Source: Gordionus sp. m RMFG-2023 (taxonomy: Eukaryota > Nematomorpha > Gordioida > Chordodea > Parachordodidae). From it: a stretch of 64,000 bases of DNA. The DNA is taken from assembly GCF_954871325.1 (NCBI RefSeq), contig NC_088776.1:4285985-4349984 (forward strand). Direction: 5' to 3'. Shown in pieces: positions 1-10,822 of the stretch. The notes beneath the pieces were generated by a model. The model was not told where the DNA came from. It searched no databases and worked only from the letters and a program-made list of their open reading frames with translations. The stretch's first letter is position 1. The number at the start of each line of letters is the position of its first letter. A program made the translations under genes and the position numbers.

Positions 1-1404
1 CTAACTTATCCTAATAAATTTTAGGAAAATTTTGCCGCTCTTTTAAACTACTTTTAATGAACTTGAAATTTATAATATCGATTCTTAAAAAAATTACTTA
101 ATATTCTTACTGGGGATAAAAATGTTTGAAATTCATAGGATAGGTTATCTAAACTTTTGAAATACATTTTTATTTTATAAATTTAAAATAAATCCTTCAG
201 TAAATCATTTTGAACTGAGAAATCCCTAATCCTAAAATTTACATAATAAAAAATAATACAAAAATTTATTTATAGGTTAAAATTACAATAATTTATTACT
301 ATATTACATGTAAATGTAAATGTAAATTTATAAATAATTATTATAAATATACATCTATATGTCAAATTGATTATAATATATAACTAAACAAATCATCGAT
401 TAAATTAAATATTATATTTAAAAAAAATTCATATTGGAAAGCTATCAACTACGAATCCTCTAATTATAAAATACAATATAAGAGATTTACAATGATGAAA
501 ATTTTTTATAAATAGATATGAATTAAAAGGTCTTAAAAAATACAAATTGTTTTTTTTATTACAATTGTTTGCTCTACCTCTACATGCAGTATAAGTTACA
601 CAACAAAAGAACCATAATAAAAAGTCATTTGGGAAATTTTGAAAGAGTCAAATATAAAATAAATTCTTTTTTTTTACAATTGTTTGCTCTATCAATTAGT
701 GATGCAAAATCTCTTTATTTAAGACAACGGCTAACTTAATATTTTAATAGGGAAACGTGAATAATTTGCTCATAGATTAGCACAAAGGTTTGGAGATCTA
801 TTAGGGAAAGCTTAGGCCATATTTTCCAGGCCACGATATTGAGTTAGCCGTTTTTAAAAATCGGCAAAAATAAAGAGATTTTACATCACTCCCTACAATA
901 CAATTAGTCAATTAGTAGTATCAACTTTATATTAAACAAACTCCTACCTATATTGGCTAAATAATATATACTATTTTTTCAAAATTATTTTATGCTCAAT
1001 CTCCTTAATTAAATTTGCAATTATAACCTTGCATTCATAGTTAGCGCGAGTTTCCTGCGAAATATATAAAATATAAATGAATCTTTACTATAATCATTTG
1101 ATACATTTTTTTTAAAAAAAGAAAAATAAACATAAGTTGTTGTTATCTTTATAAAAATATTTGTTTGGTATAATACCACAATAAAATTAACGATGTATCT
1201 TACTTCACTATACAATAAGCGAATCTTAACTAATCATTTGGGAGATTGCATACGCAATTTTAACATTGTTTTTTAAAAAATATTTTACTACACCAAATTT
1301 TGAAAATGGGGATATATTAAAAAACGAAGGTAAAAAAAATCTAAACTTTAAGATAGTCACTAAGTAATTGTATATTATGAGGGGTTTTTCTGGTGTTATT
1401 ATAT
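1..1404 (-). repeat. 3' flank of receptor unit 1
   Basis: Non-coding DNA downstream of the minus-strand receptor pseudogene. Much of it recurs beside the other receptor copies (around 8780-9568, 15050-16385, 34350-35662, and inverted at 46565-47850, 54745-55394 and 58830-59650). Shared landmarks are a segment near position 10 reading AAATTTTAGGAAAATTTTGCCG, split here only by description, and an ACAATTGTTTGCTCTA box near 560 and again near 675. A MITE is nested at 697-891. No convincing gene was seen; the short ORFs here are AT-rich and not conserved between copies. Confidence 0.7.
697..891. mobile_element. hAT-type MITE, copy in unit 1 (subfamily 1)
   Basis: A near-palindrome of about 195 bp. 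It begins TAGTGATGCAAAAT and ends with the inverse (ATTTTACATCACT), with a long inverted core around AAACGGCTAACT / AGTTAGCCGTTTTT. Copies sit at the same relative place downstream of other receptors (15685-15906, 35089-35290, 47070-47263, part at 55340-55394). It interrupts a CTATCCCTACAATAC sequence that is uninterrupted near 9427-9441. Confidence 0.75.
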
Positions 1405-2618
1405 ATTATTATTAACCAACTTCTTCAAGCCCATTTTGACTACCACTCTATAATGAGGATTAAATATTAAGTTGAGGTAAAATGTTATGGCAATGTACAA
1501 ATATTCCAGAAAAGTAGATAGACCCAATAATTTTTCGGAGTAGGTAATGTTATATAACCAATGGACATAACAAAAATGGCTGCAGGTAATAAAAATATGA
1601 TATATTGGAGGGTCATTATGACTAGCATTCGTACATCCATATTATAGTCTCGCTTTCTTTTGGCAATTTTATTAATTTGATATAGGTTTATAGGCTCAAT
1701 TGGTACTTGTGATCGATTTAAAGATCGATCAAATTTTAAAGCTTCGTCATTTATGTTATTTACATTGCCATCACGAATAATATCGGATTTGGTTGTTGTT
1801 TTAATCTCCCCATGAATTTTATGACTTTTATTTGTCGATATTGTCATGAAGGAATATCTTTGAATACGACTCATTATTCTCTTCTTTCTTTTTAAGAGGC
1901 ATAACTTAAAGACTATAATGCATAATATAGGAATGAAATTGGTAAAACACACTCTGAAGATTGAGTAAATCCTCCAACTTACCGAATTTATCTCTTTGGT
2001 AGTCATGAATTTGTTAATATATTTCGTTGAATTAATATGAGTTCCGCAAATATCTGTAACTTTTACAACTGTAAACCAATATCTAATAGGGTAAAACCAA
2101 ATCTGCAAATAAGCGTAATAAATTAATATGATGATGACTATTCTACGGGCAGTAAAATACTCACGGTATAAAAATGGATACAAGATGGCTATGGCTTGAG
2201 ACAATATGTATATTACGTATACACCGAGTGATAGATGTATAAGTGCCCTTGCTATTGGGAAATAATAATCAGCTATATAATACTTCCACGTCGCTCCAAA
2301 AAAAAGGTAAATTATTAAACTCACCAATTAAATCTACGATGAGGTATAGAAGCATGACTGCGCAATTGAGGAAACCAACGCCATAATAAATTCTTGTCAG
2401 TATCACTGTCGGATAAGGGGGTTCAGTAAAGGACACCATTAATCCTATTATATTCCCAGCCGTCCCAACGACGCATAATATCGGCGCTATGACTTCAAAC
2501 AAATATTTAATATCTTCCCGTACTTGGTCTATATTATCCAATTTAAACAAAGATAATGATTGTAATTAATGTCACTGAAAGTTTGCGTTTCGTTTAAGTT
2601 TGCCCAAGACTTCTTCAT
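1405..2618 (-). pseudogene. 7TM receptor pseudogene, subfamily B (locus 1)
   Basis: Decayed copy of the rhodopsin-like receptor found intact at 9569 and 45314. The expected ATG (MKKSW...) is at 2618 and the C-terminal KMG.KKLV segment ends near 1405. Recognisable parts in order: N-terminus, helix 1 with GNIIGLMVS, helix 2 with D in VDLIGEF, YHFP-like helix 3 start (here DYYFPIARALIH), SQAIAILYPFLYREYFT, helix 4 QIWFYP, helix 5 FIPILCIIVFKLCLL, basic loop, helix 6 and part of helix 7. Breaks seen: a TAG and a one-base loss around codons 30-32, a frameshift in a T-run near 2300 (end of helix 2/loop), and a short deletion with frameshift between helices 6 and 7 near 1530. The rest aligns throughout, so decay is recent. 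Confidence 0.9.
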
Positions 2619-4125
2619 TAAATATTAAAGATAAACTATGCTAATAACAAATTTTATAAGCTTGGCATGAATCAACTAATCATCATTTTTAATAAATACT
2701 AAATTTATATGAATTTTATTAGATTTTTTCTCTATTTTTAGAAATAATGTTAAATTTAATTAGATAGTTTATATTAACTTAATTATTGCCTTTTATTTTA
2801 CCTTTTATTAAAAAATAAATATTTTATAAAAAAAAGACAGAAATGCTAGGTAAGTAAAATAATGAACGCCATTTTAAATGACTTGCAGAAAGGAATACGA
2901 TTTTTTAAACATTTAATTGTGAATCGAATTCAGCTCTTTAAGCCTCAATATCGCATTTATATTATAAATTAAGATAGGGACTACCTAATGGTGAGGATAG
3001 AAAATTTACAAAATTTCCTTAAAGGTGCTTCTTCGTTTTAAAACAGTTGTTTTGAGAATATTACTTTCATTTGTATGATCAATAAATATGTTAAATAATC
3101 TAAAATTCTTTATGCTTATATGGTTTATAAATTAGTTATAATATAATCAAGTTTAAATAGCTATTTTTTAAATTCACCCCTTATAATTCCCGCCTTGTTA
3201 TCAAATGAAGCAAAATCTTTATTAATGTTTCTGTTTATTAGTTTCTCTATATTTTTTTTTATTAAAGTTTCCATAGTTCTCCATAGGAATAAAATCCAAT
3301 TCCTAATAAAATACATTTGTCATTTTTGGCGAATGTAATAAAAATTGGATTACAAATTTTTATTATTTTGTAATTCCAATAAAAAAAGAAGAAAAGAAGA
3401 TTCTTCGACATACTGCAGATAGACCTAAAATGTCAGTTTCCCTGCCTCAAAGATTTTTTATTCCTAAACTAAAAGAGAATTTATTTTAAATTTAGGACAA
3501 ATGTTTGATTTTGTGTTTTTAAATTTTAATTAAATTATTTTTTGTACCATAGTGGAATATAATTTAACTAAATTAATATATAACGCAAAATTCAATTAAA
3601 ATTTTAATTAACATTATTTTGCAGAAAAAGAAGAATTTATTTAAAAATACAAATATTTATTAAGATAATTAGTGGTTTAGTGACAAAACTAAATAATTGT
3701 TAATTAAAGTATATCATTAAATAAATTTTACTATTTTATATAATACCATGGGTAGGCTAATGTAATGCAATTTTAGAATATCATTTATTTATTTTTCAAT
3801 TTGTCAATTTTTACTTTGTTGGTTAATTTCATAAAAATATGATAAAAGAATTTATCAATTATAATATATCTTTATAATACATTCATATTTATTAGACTTG
3901 TAATGCGCCATGGTAAAAATATAAATACACCAGAGCAACAACTAATCAATATTTATTCACTAATTTAGAATATGTGATTGACAATTAATTTTAATCTGAA
4001 GAAAAAATAAAATAATTATTTAAACTTTATTTTACACAATGCTGAAACTAAAATTATATACAAACAATTTATATTTAAAGTAAATCTAAATTGACATTAA
4101 TAAACACAACAGAAATAATAAATAT
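2619..4125 (-). repeat. 5' flank of receptor unit 1
   Basis: Non-coding DNA upstream of locus 1, shared with 10823-12950, 17625-19950, 32711-34350 and 36917-39130, and inverted at 42448-45313 and 50946-53628. It holds the conserved box at 2666-2684 (minus strand GATGATTAGTTGATTCATG), the GACTTGCAGAAAG block near 2880, and the GTTTCCATAGTTCTCCATAG block near 3270. No ORF is preserved between copies, so it is not a second gene. Confidence 0.7.
2666..2684 (-). promoter_or_regulatory. conserved upstream box of the receptor genes
   Basis: Minus-strand GATGATTAGTTGATTCATG, 48-66 nt upstream of the receptor ATG. The same box lies 44-68 nt upstream of six other receptor copies and 20-40 nt upstream of locus 3. 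It may be a promoter element or part of the 5' leader, but the whole flank is duplicated, so conservation alone is weak evidence. Confidence 0.35.
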
Positions 4126-4567
4126 CAGTAGGGTCATTAAGAGGGGGGCGTAGGCTCGAACTCCCTAAAAATTTTAATAGCTCCCTAAGCAAAAAATATT
4201 TTTTTTAATGGCTCCCTAAAACTGTAATAAAGTATAGTTTTATATAAATTGTCTTAATTTTTACCTATACTTATAAATTATTGTATTATATATTATACAC
4301 TGAAAAGATATTTTGAACAATGAATTCTATTATGCAATATATATAAAAATTTGATTTTATTATTTAAAAATTAATGAGACTATCTAAATTTTTACTAAAT
4401 GAGTTTTAAATTGATTATTAATTATCATTATGTCAACAATCAATCGGGTTAAAAATGGAATATCAATATCACCCTTATTGTCTATTTCTAACATTTAAAA
4501 TTGATTTTAACAATTTAAATTATTTTATAACTCTAACTATATAAATATAATGATTTATTAATTGAAA
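4126..4567 (+). mobile_element. ZMYM1-type hAT 5' end fragment
   Basis: Starts CAGTAGGGTC and runs into AGGGGGGCGTAGGC, then repeated CTCCCTAA motifs. This G-rich terminus followed by CCCTAA-like repeats also occurs at 14624-15045 and, inverted, at 42000-42447, where it leads into a recognisable transposase. Unit copies near 19880 and 27545 lack it and show the uninterrupted site. Here the fragment is cut off by the RTE LINE at about 4568. Confidence 0.65.
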
Positions 4568-5770
4568 AGACACAGTTTGGTTTTATGCCTGGAAGATCAA
4601 CAACCGATGCTATCCATGCAATTAGGCAAATGAGTGAAAAGTACAGGGATAAGAACAAAAAGCTACACATGGTCTTTCTCGATCTAGAAAAGGCCTTCGA
4701 TAGAATCCCAAGAAAACTTATCTGGTGGGCGCTACGCCACAAAAAAGTTCCCGAAAAATATATAAGAATAATACAGGATATGTATATGGGACATACAACA
4801 ATGGACCGTAGCACAACAGGTACTTCAGCAGGCTTCACAATAGCCGAAGGAGTTCATCAAGGGTCGGCTCTCAGCCCACTTCTCTTCATTACAGTAATAG
4901 ATGTATTAGCACAGTCTATACCTCAAACAGTCCCGTGGAATATGATATTTGCAGATGATATTGTGATACTTGCCGAATCCAAGGATGAAATGAAAGAAAG
5001 GTTAGCGAGTTGGATAAATATCCTAGAAACGCATGGATTAAAAGTAAATAGAGAAAAGACGGAGTATATGGTGATAGGAGGAGATGAAACAGAGATTTTT
5101 GATATAAATGAATGACAGATATCCGCAATTGAAAGCTGCAAATATTTGGGCTCCACTATACAAACAAACGGCACAATAGAAAAAGAGATAAAGAGTAAAA
5201 TTAATCAAGGGTGGTTAAAGTGGAGATCTTTATCTGGAGTGCTATTTGACAAAAGAATCCCACACAAATTAAAGGGAAAAATTTACAGTTCCATAGTACA
5301 ACCAACTATTCTATATAGTTCGGAAACATGACCAACCAAAGAATCAGACGAGAGAAGTCTACAAACTATGGAGATGAGAATGCTGAGGATGATTGCTGGG
5401 GTAACAAGAAAGGATAAAGTGCGCAGTACAAGAATACTAAGTAGCTTAAAGGTAGTGTCCATTAAGACTAAGTTAATGGTAAACAGACTTAGGTGGTATG
5501 GGCACACAATGAGAAGGCCTATGAACTACATAGGAAATAAAGTTGAGAGTTTGGAAGTGATGGTAGGAAATAAAGTTGAGAGTTTGGAAGTGATGGGCAA
5601 ACGTAAAAGAGGAAGGCCAAAACTTCAATGGCGCCATAAAGTTAGAGCCAATATAAAGAAGTATAAAATAGATAAAAGAGATTGTATGAATAACATAAAG
5701 TGGAGAGAGATGTTGAAGGAGCTTACCACCAGAAAAGGTGAAAGCTAAAGAGAAAAAATAAATAAATAAA
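4568..5770 (+). mobile_element. RTE-clade LINE, 5'-truncated copy
   Basis: Remnant of a non-LTR retrotransposon of the RTE clade, truncated at the 5' end inside the reverse transcriptase. Plus-strand translation shows FGFMPGRSTTDAIHAIRQM, LHMVFLDLEKAFDRIPR (motif A), EGVHQGSALSPLLF (motif B) and the catalytic FADDIVILAES (motif C, about 4945-4980), then the thumb with GLKVNREKTEYM and the C-terminal LRWYGHTMRRP segment at about 5490-5520. It has in-frame stops near 5113 and 5329 and ends in an AAATAAATAAATAA tail typical of RTE elements. A 33-bp direct duplication lies at about 5530-5595 (GNKVESLEVM twice). A longer relative is at 55395-57260. Not functional. Confidence 0.9.
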
Positions 5771-6959
5771 AAAATAATTTAATATTTTAATTAGTCGAAT
5801 TTTTAAATTTTATTACCATACCTCTTACTAAAAATATTTCCAACGTTCAAACATGTATATGAAATTTCTTAATAATAAGTAACTAGAAATATAGTTGCTA
5901 ATCCTCTATTATATAAAAATGGTTACAAAATATTAGGTAAAATTCTTTTTTTAGACATATTTGACATTTATAGAATATATTACTGTTAATATTTTTATAA
6001 ACTTTTCTAATCTCTTGATAATAAATAAGCTTTTTCACATCATCTATTTATTTTGAATAAAAAAGATTATTAAAAATTATTCTCATATTATTCATCCCAC
6101 AATGCATGTAATTCTTGTTAGATATTTTTTTTTCCATCTCTTCTGGGAAAGCTATATATTTCTTTTCAAAAACAGTTTTGAGTAAAATTTTTTATACGAA
6201 TATATTTTTGATATTATTACAAACTACTATTATTTTAAGACTTAACCAACTATATAGAGGTGGTGCGACAATAATATATGAAATCTTAATTGCTTTAATC
6301 ATATCATTCTATTCCTTATTTTCTAATCACTAAATGATTCATTTCTAACATGGCACATATTTTCGTGTAAATAACTCATGGTTTCAATATATGCAATATT
6401 AATTCTAAAATTGGGTTTTTTAATAAAGTTATTTGACATTATAAACACTGATATGGGTTTATATCGTGAGTGTCGTGGCTATGACTACAAATTAACCAGT
6501 ATCTATTATTCGTGTGGTTATGTAATTTAAGATCAATACTCATGTTGCTGAGAGCACTTGATTGTCTAATTTCGATGAGCAATAATGGTCAAATGTCTAG
6601 TCGTTTATATATCATTAAAAATAGAAGATAATCAATAAGATATAATATCACAATAATTTTCTCCATTAATTTATCAAGCTCTTCATTATGACATCTAAGA
6701 GAAAACTCTAAATTAATTGACCTTTTTTATCACATGTATAATTCATTAGATATTTTCTATATCCGCAATCGAAAATATTTAATATTGTAAAAATAGATAA
6801 AGATTTTGTATTAAAAAATATTATCTTTAAAAATGTCTTGTAATGTTTTACTTTCATTATTTATATGCTAGTTTAGTTTGCATGTATAATAAGACAAAAT
6901 ATGAAAATCAGAATAATTGTTCAAAGTTTGCAAATATCTAATAAAAAGTTATAATATAT
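5771..6959. other. AT-rich spacer, nothing identified
   Basis: About 1.2 kb after the RTE tail. The first 50 bases may continue the hAT fragment interrupted by the LINE. A 72-codon ORF at 6115 is hydrophobic, AT-driven and has no family resemblance. Nothing else supportable was seen. Confidence 0.4.
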
Positions 6960-7480
6960 TAAATAAAACCCGACCGAAGGCCTGGCAAAAGAAGGCCGAA
7001 CCCTCACAAAAGTTGAGTCTACTTAGGTTGTAATTGCTAGTGACATTCCCGAATAACAGCAATCTAGACTTAAATTTTAGATATAACTTTTAGAATAAAT
7101 TTGTAAAATTTCCTCTCGTCTTCCTATCCTGAATAGGTATCTGCATAAGTATTATGTACTAGAGATTAACCATCTCGAGTCCACCATCTTCCCAATTCTA
7201 ATAAAAAATTTTATTGTGCGAAAAAATTAAAGAAATACTTTGAATAATTTTTGAAGATATTTGGGGTTAAATATTTTTTTTGCTTTTCTATCAACTCTTA
7301 TGTCTAGTACGAAACCTACCTCTATAGTATCTTTCACGGGCTAGAAATTTGCTTACCCACCATCTTTATTATATTGTTTTAATTGTTGAAGATCATGGTT
7401 CAAACTGAAGGCAACAAGGCAAAGTGGAACCGTAAATCAGAATATTAAAACTAAACTGGACGATGATTCCGACCAATTTT
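6960..7480 (-). repeat. distal 5' part of the receptor unit
   Basis: Shares AGCAATCTAGAC, CCTATCCTGAATA-like and AACCATCTCGAG blocks with 19910-20420, and its continuation (about 7390-7570) matches 23220-23430 in inverted orientation. It appears to be the outer end of the duplicated unit and is non-coding. Confidence 0.5.
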
Positions 7481-8164
7481 TATTTAGGTTTTGTTACTTG
7501 TAAATAGAACAAAAATAATCATGATTAAAATCTAAAAATAATTTTCTTATTTTTAAATATAAAGTAGGAAATTTCGGCTAAGCGTTCTGGCAGTCAAGGT
7601 GTGTTAAAAATAACACTCAAGGTTAAGACAAAAATATTGGATTAAAATTGTAGCTAATTCTGTTTGTAATTTTATATATCATGGGAAAATATTATATAAT
7701 ATCTAACCTGTATATTTTATTTTATATTTACAAAAATTAAATATATTTTCTCAACTGTTAGTTAGCGCCTAACTAATAGAATTTTTATACTAATTTTTAA
7801 AATTCTAAAAAATCTAAGGAGGTATAATAGTTTAATGATTGTTGCAATATCCTATTTTTTAATAATATAAAATATATTTTTTTCTAGTTAAATGTATGAA
7901 TAATATTATACCAATTTAACGATAAGTATAATTTAATATAGTCCAAGTCAACATTCGAATTTAGCTATTACAAATACAAGGATTTGACCTTTTTTATATT
8001 ACTTCTACTTAATTAACCTAAAATGATAAACTTTTATTTTATATGATTATTCCAATTTATATTTTCTATTATCTATATATGCTTAGATTTTAGATATCAA
8101 AATGCATATAAAATGTTATATAATATAAATAAATTTGTGATAATAAAAAAGACATATGTTTCAA
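7481..8164. other. AT-rich spacer, nothing identified
   Basis: Low-complexity A+T-rich sequence between the distal unit end and the 0.5-kb repeat. No conserved ORF, RNA gene or element end seen. Confidence 0.4.
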
Positions 8165-8169
8165 TTCCT

Positions 8170-8720
8170 ACCCATCTTTTATGATGGCAAAAATGTAACA
8201 GTAAATGATAAAAACTATTATGATGATAAATTATGTAGCAATAAAATAAATACTTTCCACGATATCCTTTTTGCGGTGCTTACTTCAGTTTAAAAGCAGC
8301 GTGGCCATTGTGTTTAATGTATTCTTTATGCTTAATGCAGACCGATTTTTAAGATCTGTTCTCAAGATTTATGTCTATTAATTAAGGGAACGAGTTTTTA
8401 GTCTGTTTGAACTTTTAGGTTAATCTAAAAGTCAGGCATAGTTCCTATATTTATATTTTAATATAATATATATTTTTTTATTTTAAACCAACAACTTTTC
8501 CACCCAGAATTTGATCTAGAGTTTGGTAATTTAGAATAGGATCCTCTCCTTACTCATATTTTATTTTTCTTAAATAGACCAAAGAGCATTTTTGCAATTA
8601 TAATGATATATTTTCGATAAAAAAGCTCAAACATGGCGACTACTTGAAAAAAAATACTCGAAAGAATTATAATTTTAAAATTTCACTGTAATAATTTTTT
8701 ATCAAAAATTACACTATTTA
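8170..8720 (-). repeat. unclassified 0.5-kb repeat, copy 1
   Basis: About 550 bp that recurs inverted at 57285-57825 and 60050-60590. Shared landmarks: CATCTTTTATGATGGCA near one end, GTATTCTTTATGCTTAATGC in the middle, CAACAACTTTTCCACCCAGA, and GCTCAAACATGGCGACTACTT near the other end. No coding potential is visible and no terminal inverted repeat is clear. It lies just outside the 3' flank of unit 2, and copy 3 has a similar place outside an orphan 3' flank. Confidence 0.65.
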
Positions 8721-8779
8721 AATATAAAACATATATTTATATAAGTAGTGTATATGGAATAGTCGATTCGGGTGGGATT

Positions 8780-9568
8780 GTATTACGGCACATGCTTGGT
8801 TGTACTTATCCCAATAAATTTTAGGAAAATTTTGCCGCGCCTATAAACTACTCTTAATGAATGTAAAATTTTATATTTATATTAACGATACTTTAAAAAA
8901 AAAATATTAGATTACAAGAAATACTTAATATTCTTAGTTTTGTAGTATACGTACTCCACATTTCTAAAATATTTATTTGTTCAAATCACAAAATTTATAA
9001 ATTACTTCAATAAATAATTTATAAATTCCGAATCCCCGAATGCGTTTAATAAAATAAATTTTAAACCTTTGGAAAAATATACATGGTATAAACAATATTA
9101 CTAATTTATTTATGTAGGTGAAATTTAAGATAATTTATTTAAACTATACTAAATTACAATGTAAATGGTAAATCTATATATAATATGATTAAGAATACTC
9201 ACAAACTTAAATAAGTAAATAAAATCAACTATTAAATTATATATTATAATTTTTTTAAAAAAATATTTATTTTGGAATGCTATCTACCAAAAATAGAAGA
9301 TATTATAATTACTAATCATCTGATTATAAAATATAATATAAGAGATTTATAATGGAATATTGAATTTTTTTATTATAAATATCAAAAAAAAACAATAAAT
9401 TGTTTTTTTTTTGCAATTGTTTGCTCTATCCCTTCAATACAATTTGCAATATAAGTTAAAGAACTTTATTTTAAAATAACCCTAAGTCACATTTAAGTAA
9501 TTTTGAAAGAAGCCAAAATTAAACTGTTTTTTTAATTAAGTTTTTGCTTAAGGGTAATTCTGGTGTTA
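8780..9568 (-). repeat. 3' flank of receptor unit 2
   Basis: Matches 1-1404 but lacks the MITE: near 9427-9441 it reads CTATCCCTTCAATAC without interruption, so it is the empty site for the element seen at 697 and elsewhere. A possible AATAAA signal on the minus strand at 9465-9470 lies about 100 nt beyond the receptor stop; in DNA this A+T-rich it is weak evidence. Confidence 0.65.
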
Positions 9569-10822
9569 TTATAATATCTTACTAACCAACTTCTTCATGC
9601 CCATTTTGACTACCACTCTATAATTCGGATTAAATATTAAGTTGAGGTAAAATGTCAGGGAAATGTACAAATATTCTAGAAAAGCTGTTATACCCAATAT
9701 TAAGTTAATATTTTTCGGAATAGATAATGTTATGTAACTAATGAACAGAACCAAAATGGTTGCAGGTAATAAAAAAATAATATATTGGAGGGTCATTATG
9801 GCTAGCATTCTTATATCCATATTATAATCTCGCCTTCTTTTGGCAATTTTATTAATTTGATAGAGGTTTATAGGTTCAACTGGTACTCGTAGCTTAGATT
9901 GATTAAAAAAGCGGTTAAATTTTAATGCATCGTTATTTATGCTACTATTTACATTGCCATCGTGAATAATATCGGATTTGAATATACTATCGAATTTGGT
10001 TAATGTCTTAATCTCCCTATGAATGTCATGACTTTTATTCGTCGATACTGTGATGCAGGAATATCCTTGAATACGACTCACTATTTTCCTTTTTCTTTTT
10101 AAGAGACATAACTTGAACACTATAATGCTTAATATAGGAATAAAATTTGTAAAACATACTCTGAAGATTAAGTAGATCTTCCATCTTGTCAAATTTAACT
10201 CTTCGGTAGTCATAAATATATTAGTATATATCGTTGAATTAATATCAGATCCGCAAGTATCTGTCTTTACAACTGTAAACCAATATCTAAGAGGGTAAAA
10301 CCAAATCTGCACATATGCATAATAAATTAGAATGATGATAACTATTCTATGGGCAGTAAAATATTTACGGTATAAAAATGGATATAAGATGGCTATAACC
10401 TGTGATAATACATATATTACGTATACACCAAGTGATAGATGTATAAGTGCCCTTGCTATTGGGAAATGATAATCAGCTATATAATGCTTCCATGAGGCTA
10501 GAAAAACAAATGGTAAATTATTAAACTCGCCAATTAAGTCCACGATTGGGTATAGGAGCATGACTACGCAATTGAGGAGACCAACGCCATAATAAATTCT
10601 TGTCAGTATCACTGCCGGATAAGGGCTTTCGCTAAAGGAAACCATTAATCCTATTATATTTCCAGTCGTTCCAACGACCCATAATATAGGCGCTATGACT
10701 TCAAACAAATATTTAATTTGTTCTCGTTGATTGGTCAATATTATCCGATTAAAACATTGATATTGATAGTAATTAACGACACTGTAATTTAGCGTTACGT
10801 TTAAGTTTTCCCAAGACTTCAT
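9569..10822 (-). CDS. rhodopsin-like 7TM receptor, subfamily B (locus 2)
   Basis: Intact single-exon receptor of 417 residues, expected in the plasma membrane and signalling through G proteins by family resemblance only. I start it at MKSWENLNVT (10822), not at an in-frame ATG 11 codons earlier, because the first position matches the starts of all sister genes. Outline: short outside N-terminus with N-glycosylation sites N8 and N12; helix 1 ~37-62 with GNIIGL; helix 2 ~70-97 with D95 in VDLIGEF; helix 3 from DYHFPIARAL to SQVIAILYP (~120-147); helix 4 ~157-183 with QIWFYP; loop Cys ~190; helix 5 with FIPILSIIVFK; basic ~90-residue inner loop; helix 6 with FLLPAT; helix 7 LTFYLNLIFNPNYR. SQVIA replaces D/ERY and TFYLN replaces NPxxY. 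FMRFamide-receptor-like families are the closest resemblance I can name; ligand unknown. Confidence 0.9.
   Translation of the reverse strand: MKSWENLNVTLNYSVVNYYQYQCFNRIILTNQREQIKYLFEVIAPILWVVGTTGNIIGLMVSFSESPYPAVILTRIYYGVGLLNCVVMLLYPIVDLIGEFNNLPFVFLASWKHYIADYHFPIARALIHLSLGVYVIYVLSQVIAILYPFLYRKYFTAHRIVIIILIYYAYVQIWFYPLRYWFTVVKTDTCGSDINSTIYTNIFMTTEELNLTRWKIYLIFRVCFTNFIPILSIIVFKLCLLKRKRKIVSRIQGYSCITVSTNKSHDIHREIKTLTKFDSIFKSDIIHDGNVNSSINNDALKFNRFFNQSKLRVPVEPINLYQINKIAKRRRDYNMDIRMLAIMTLQYIIFLLPATILVLFISYITLSIPKNINLILGITAFLEYLYISLTFYLNLIFNPNYRVVVKMGMKKLVSKIL

Noticed and set aside
2619-4125. A second, non-receptor gene in the conserved 5' flank
   Set aside because: Conservation is at DNA level only, with indels in no preferred multiple of three and no shared frame across copies.
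4533-5507. Antisense ORFs across the RTE copy
   Set aside because: Shadows of the LINE reverse transcriptase; the same pattern recurs opposite the second copy.
6115-6333. 72-codon hydrophobic ORF
   Set aside because: Hydrophobic only because of A+T-rich codons; no family resemblance and no copy elsewhere in the window.
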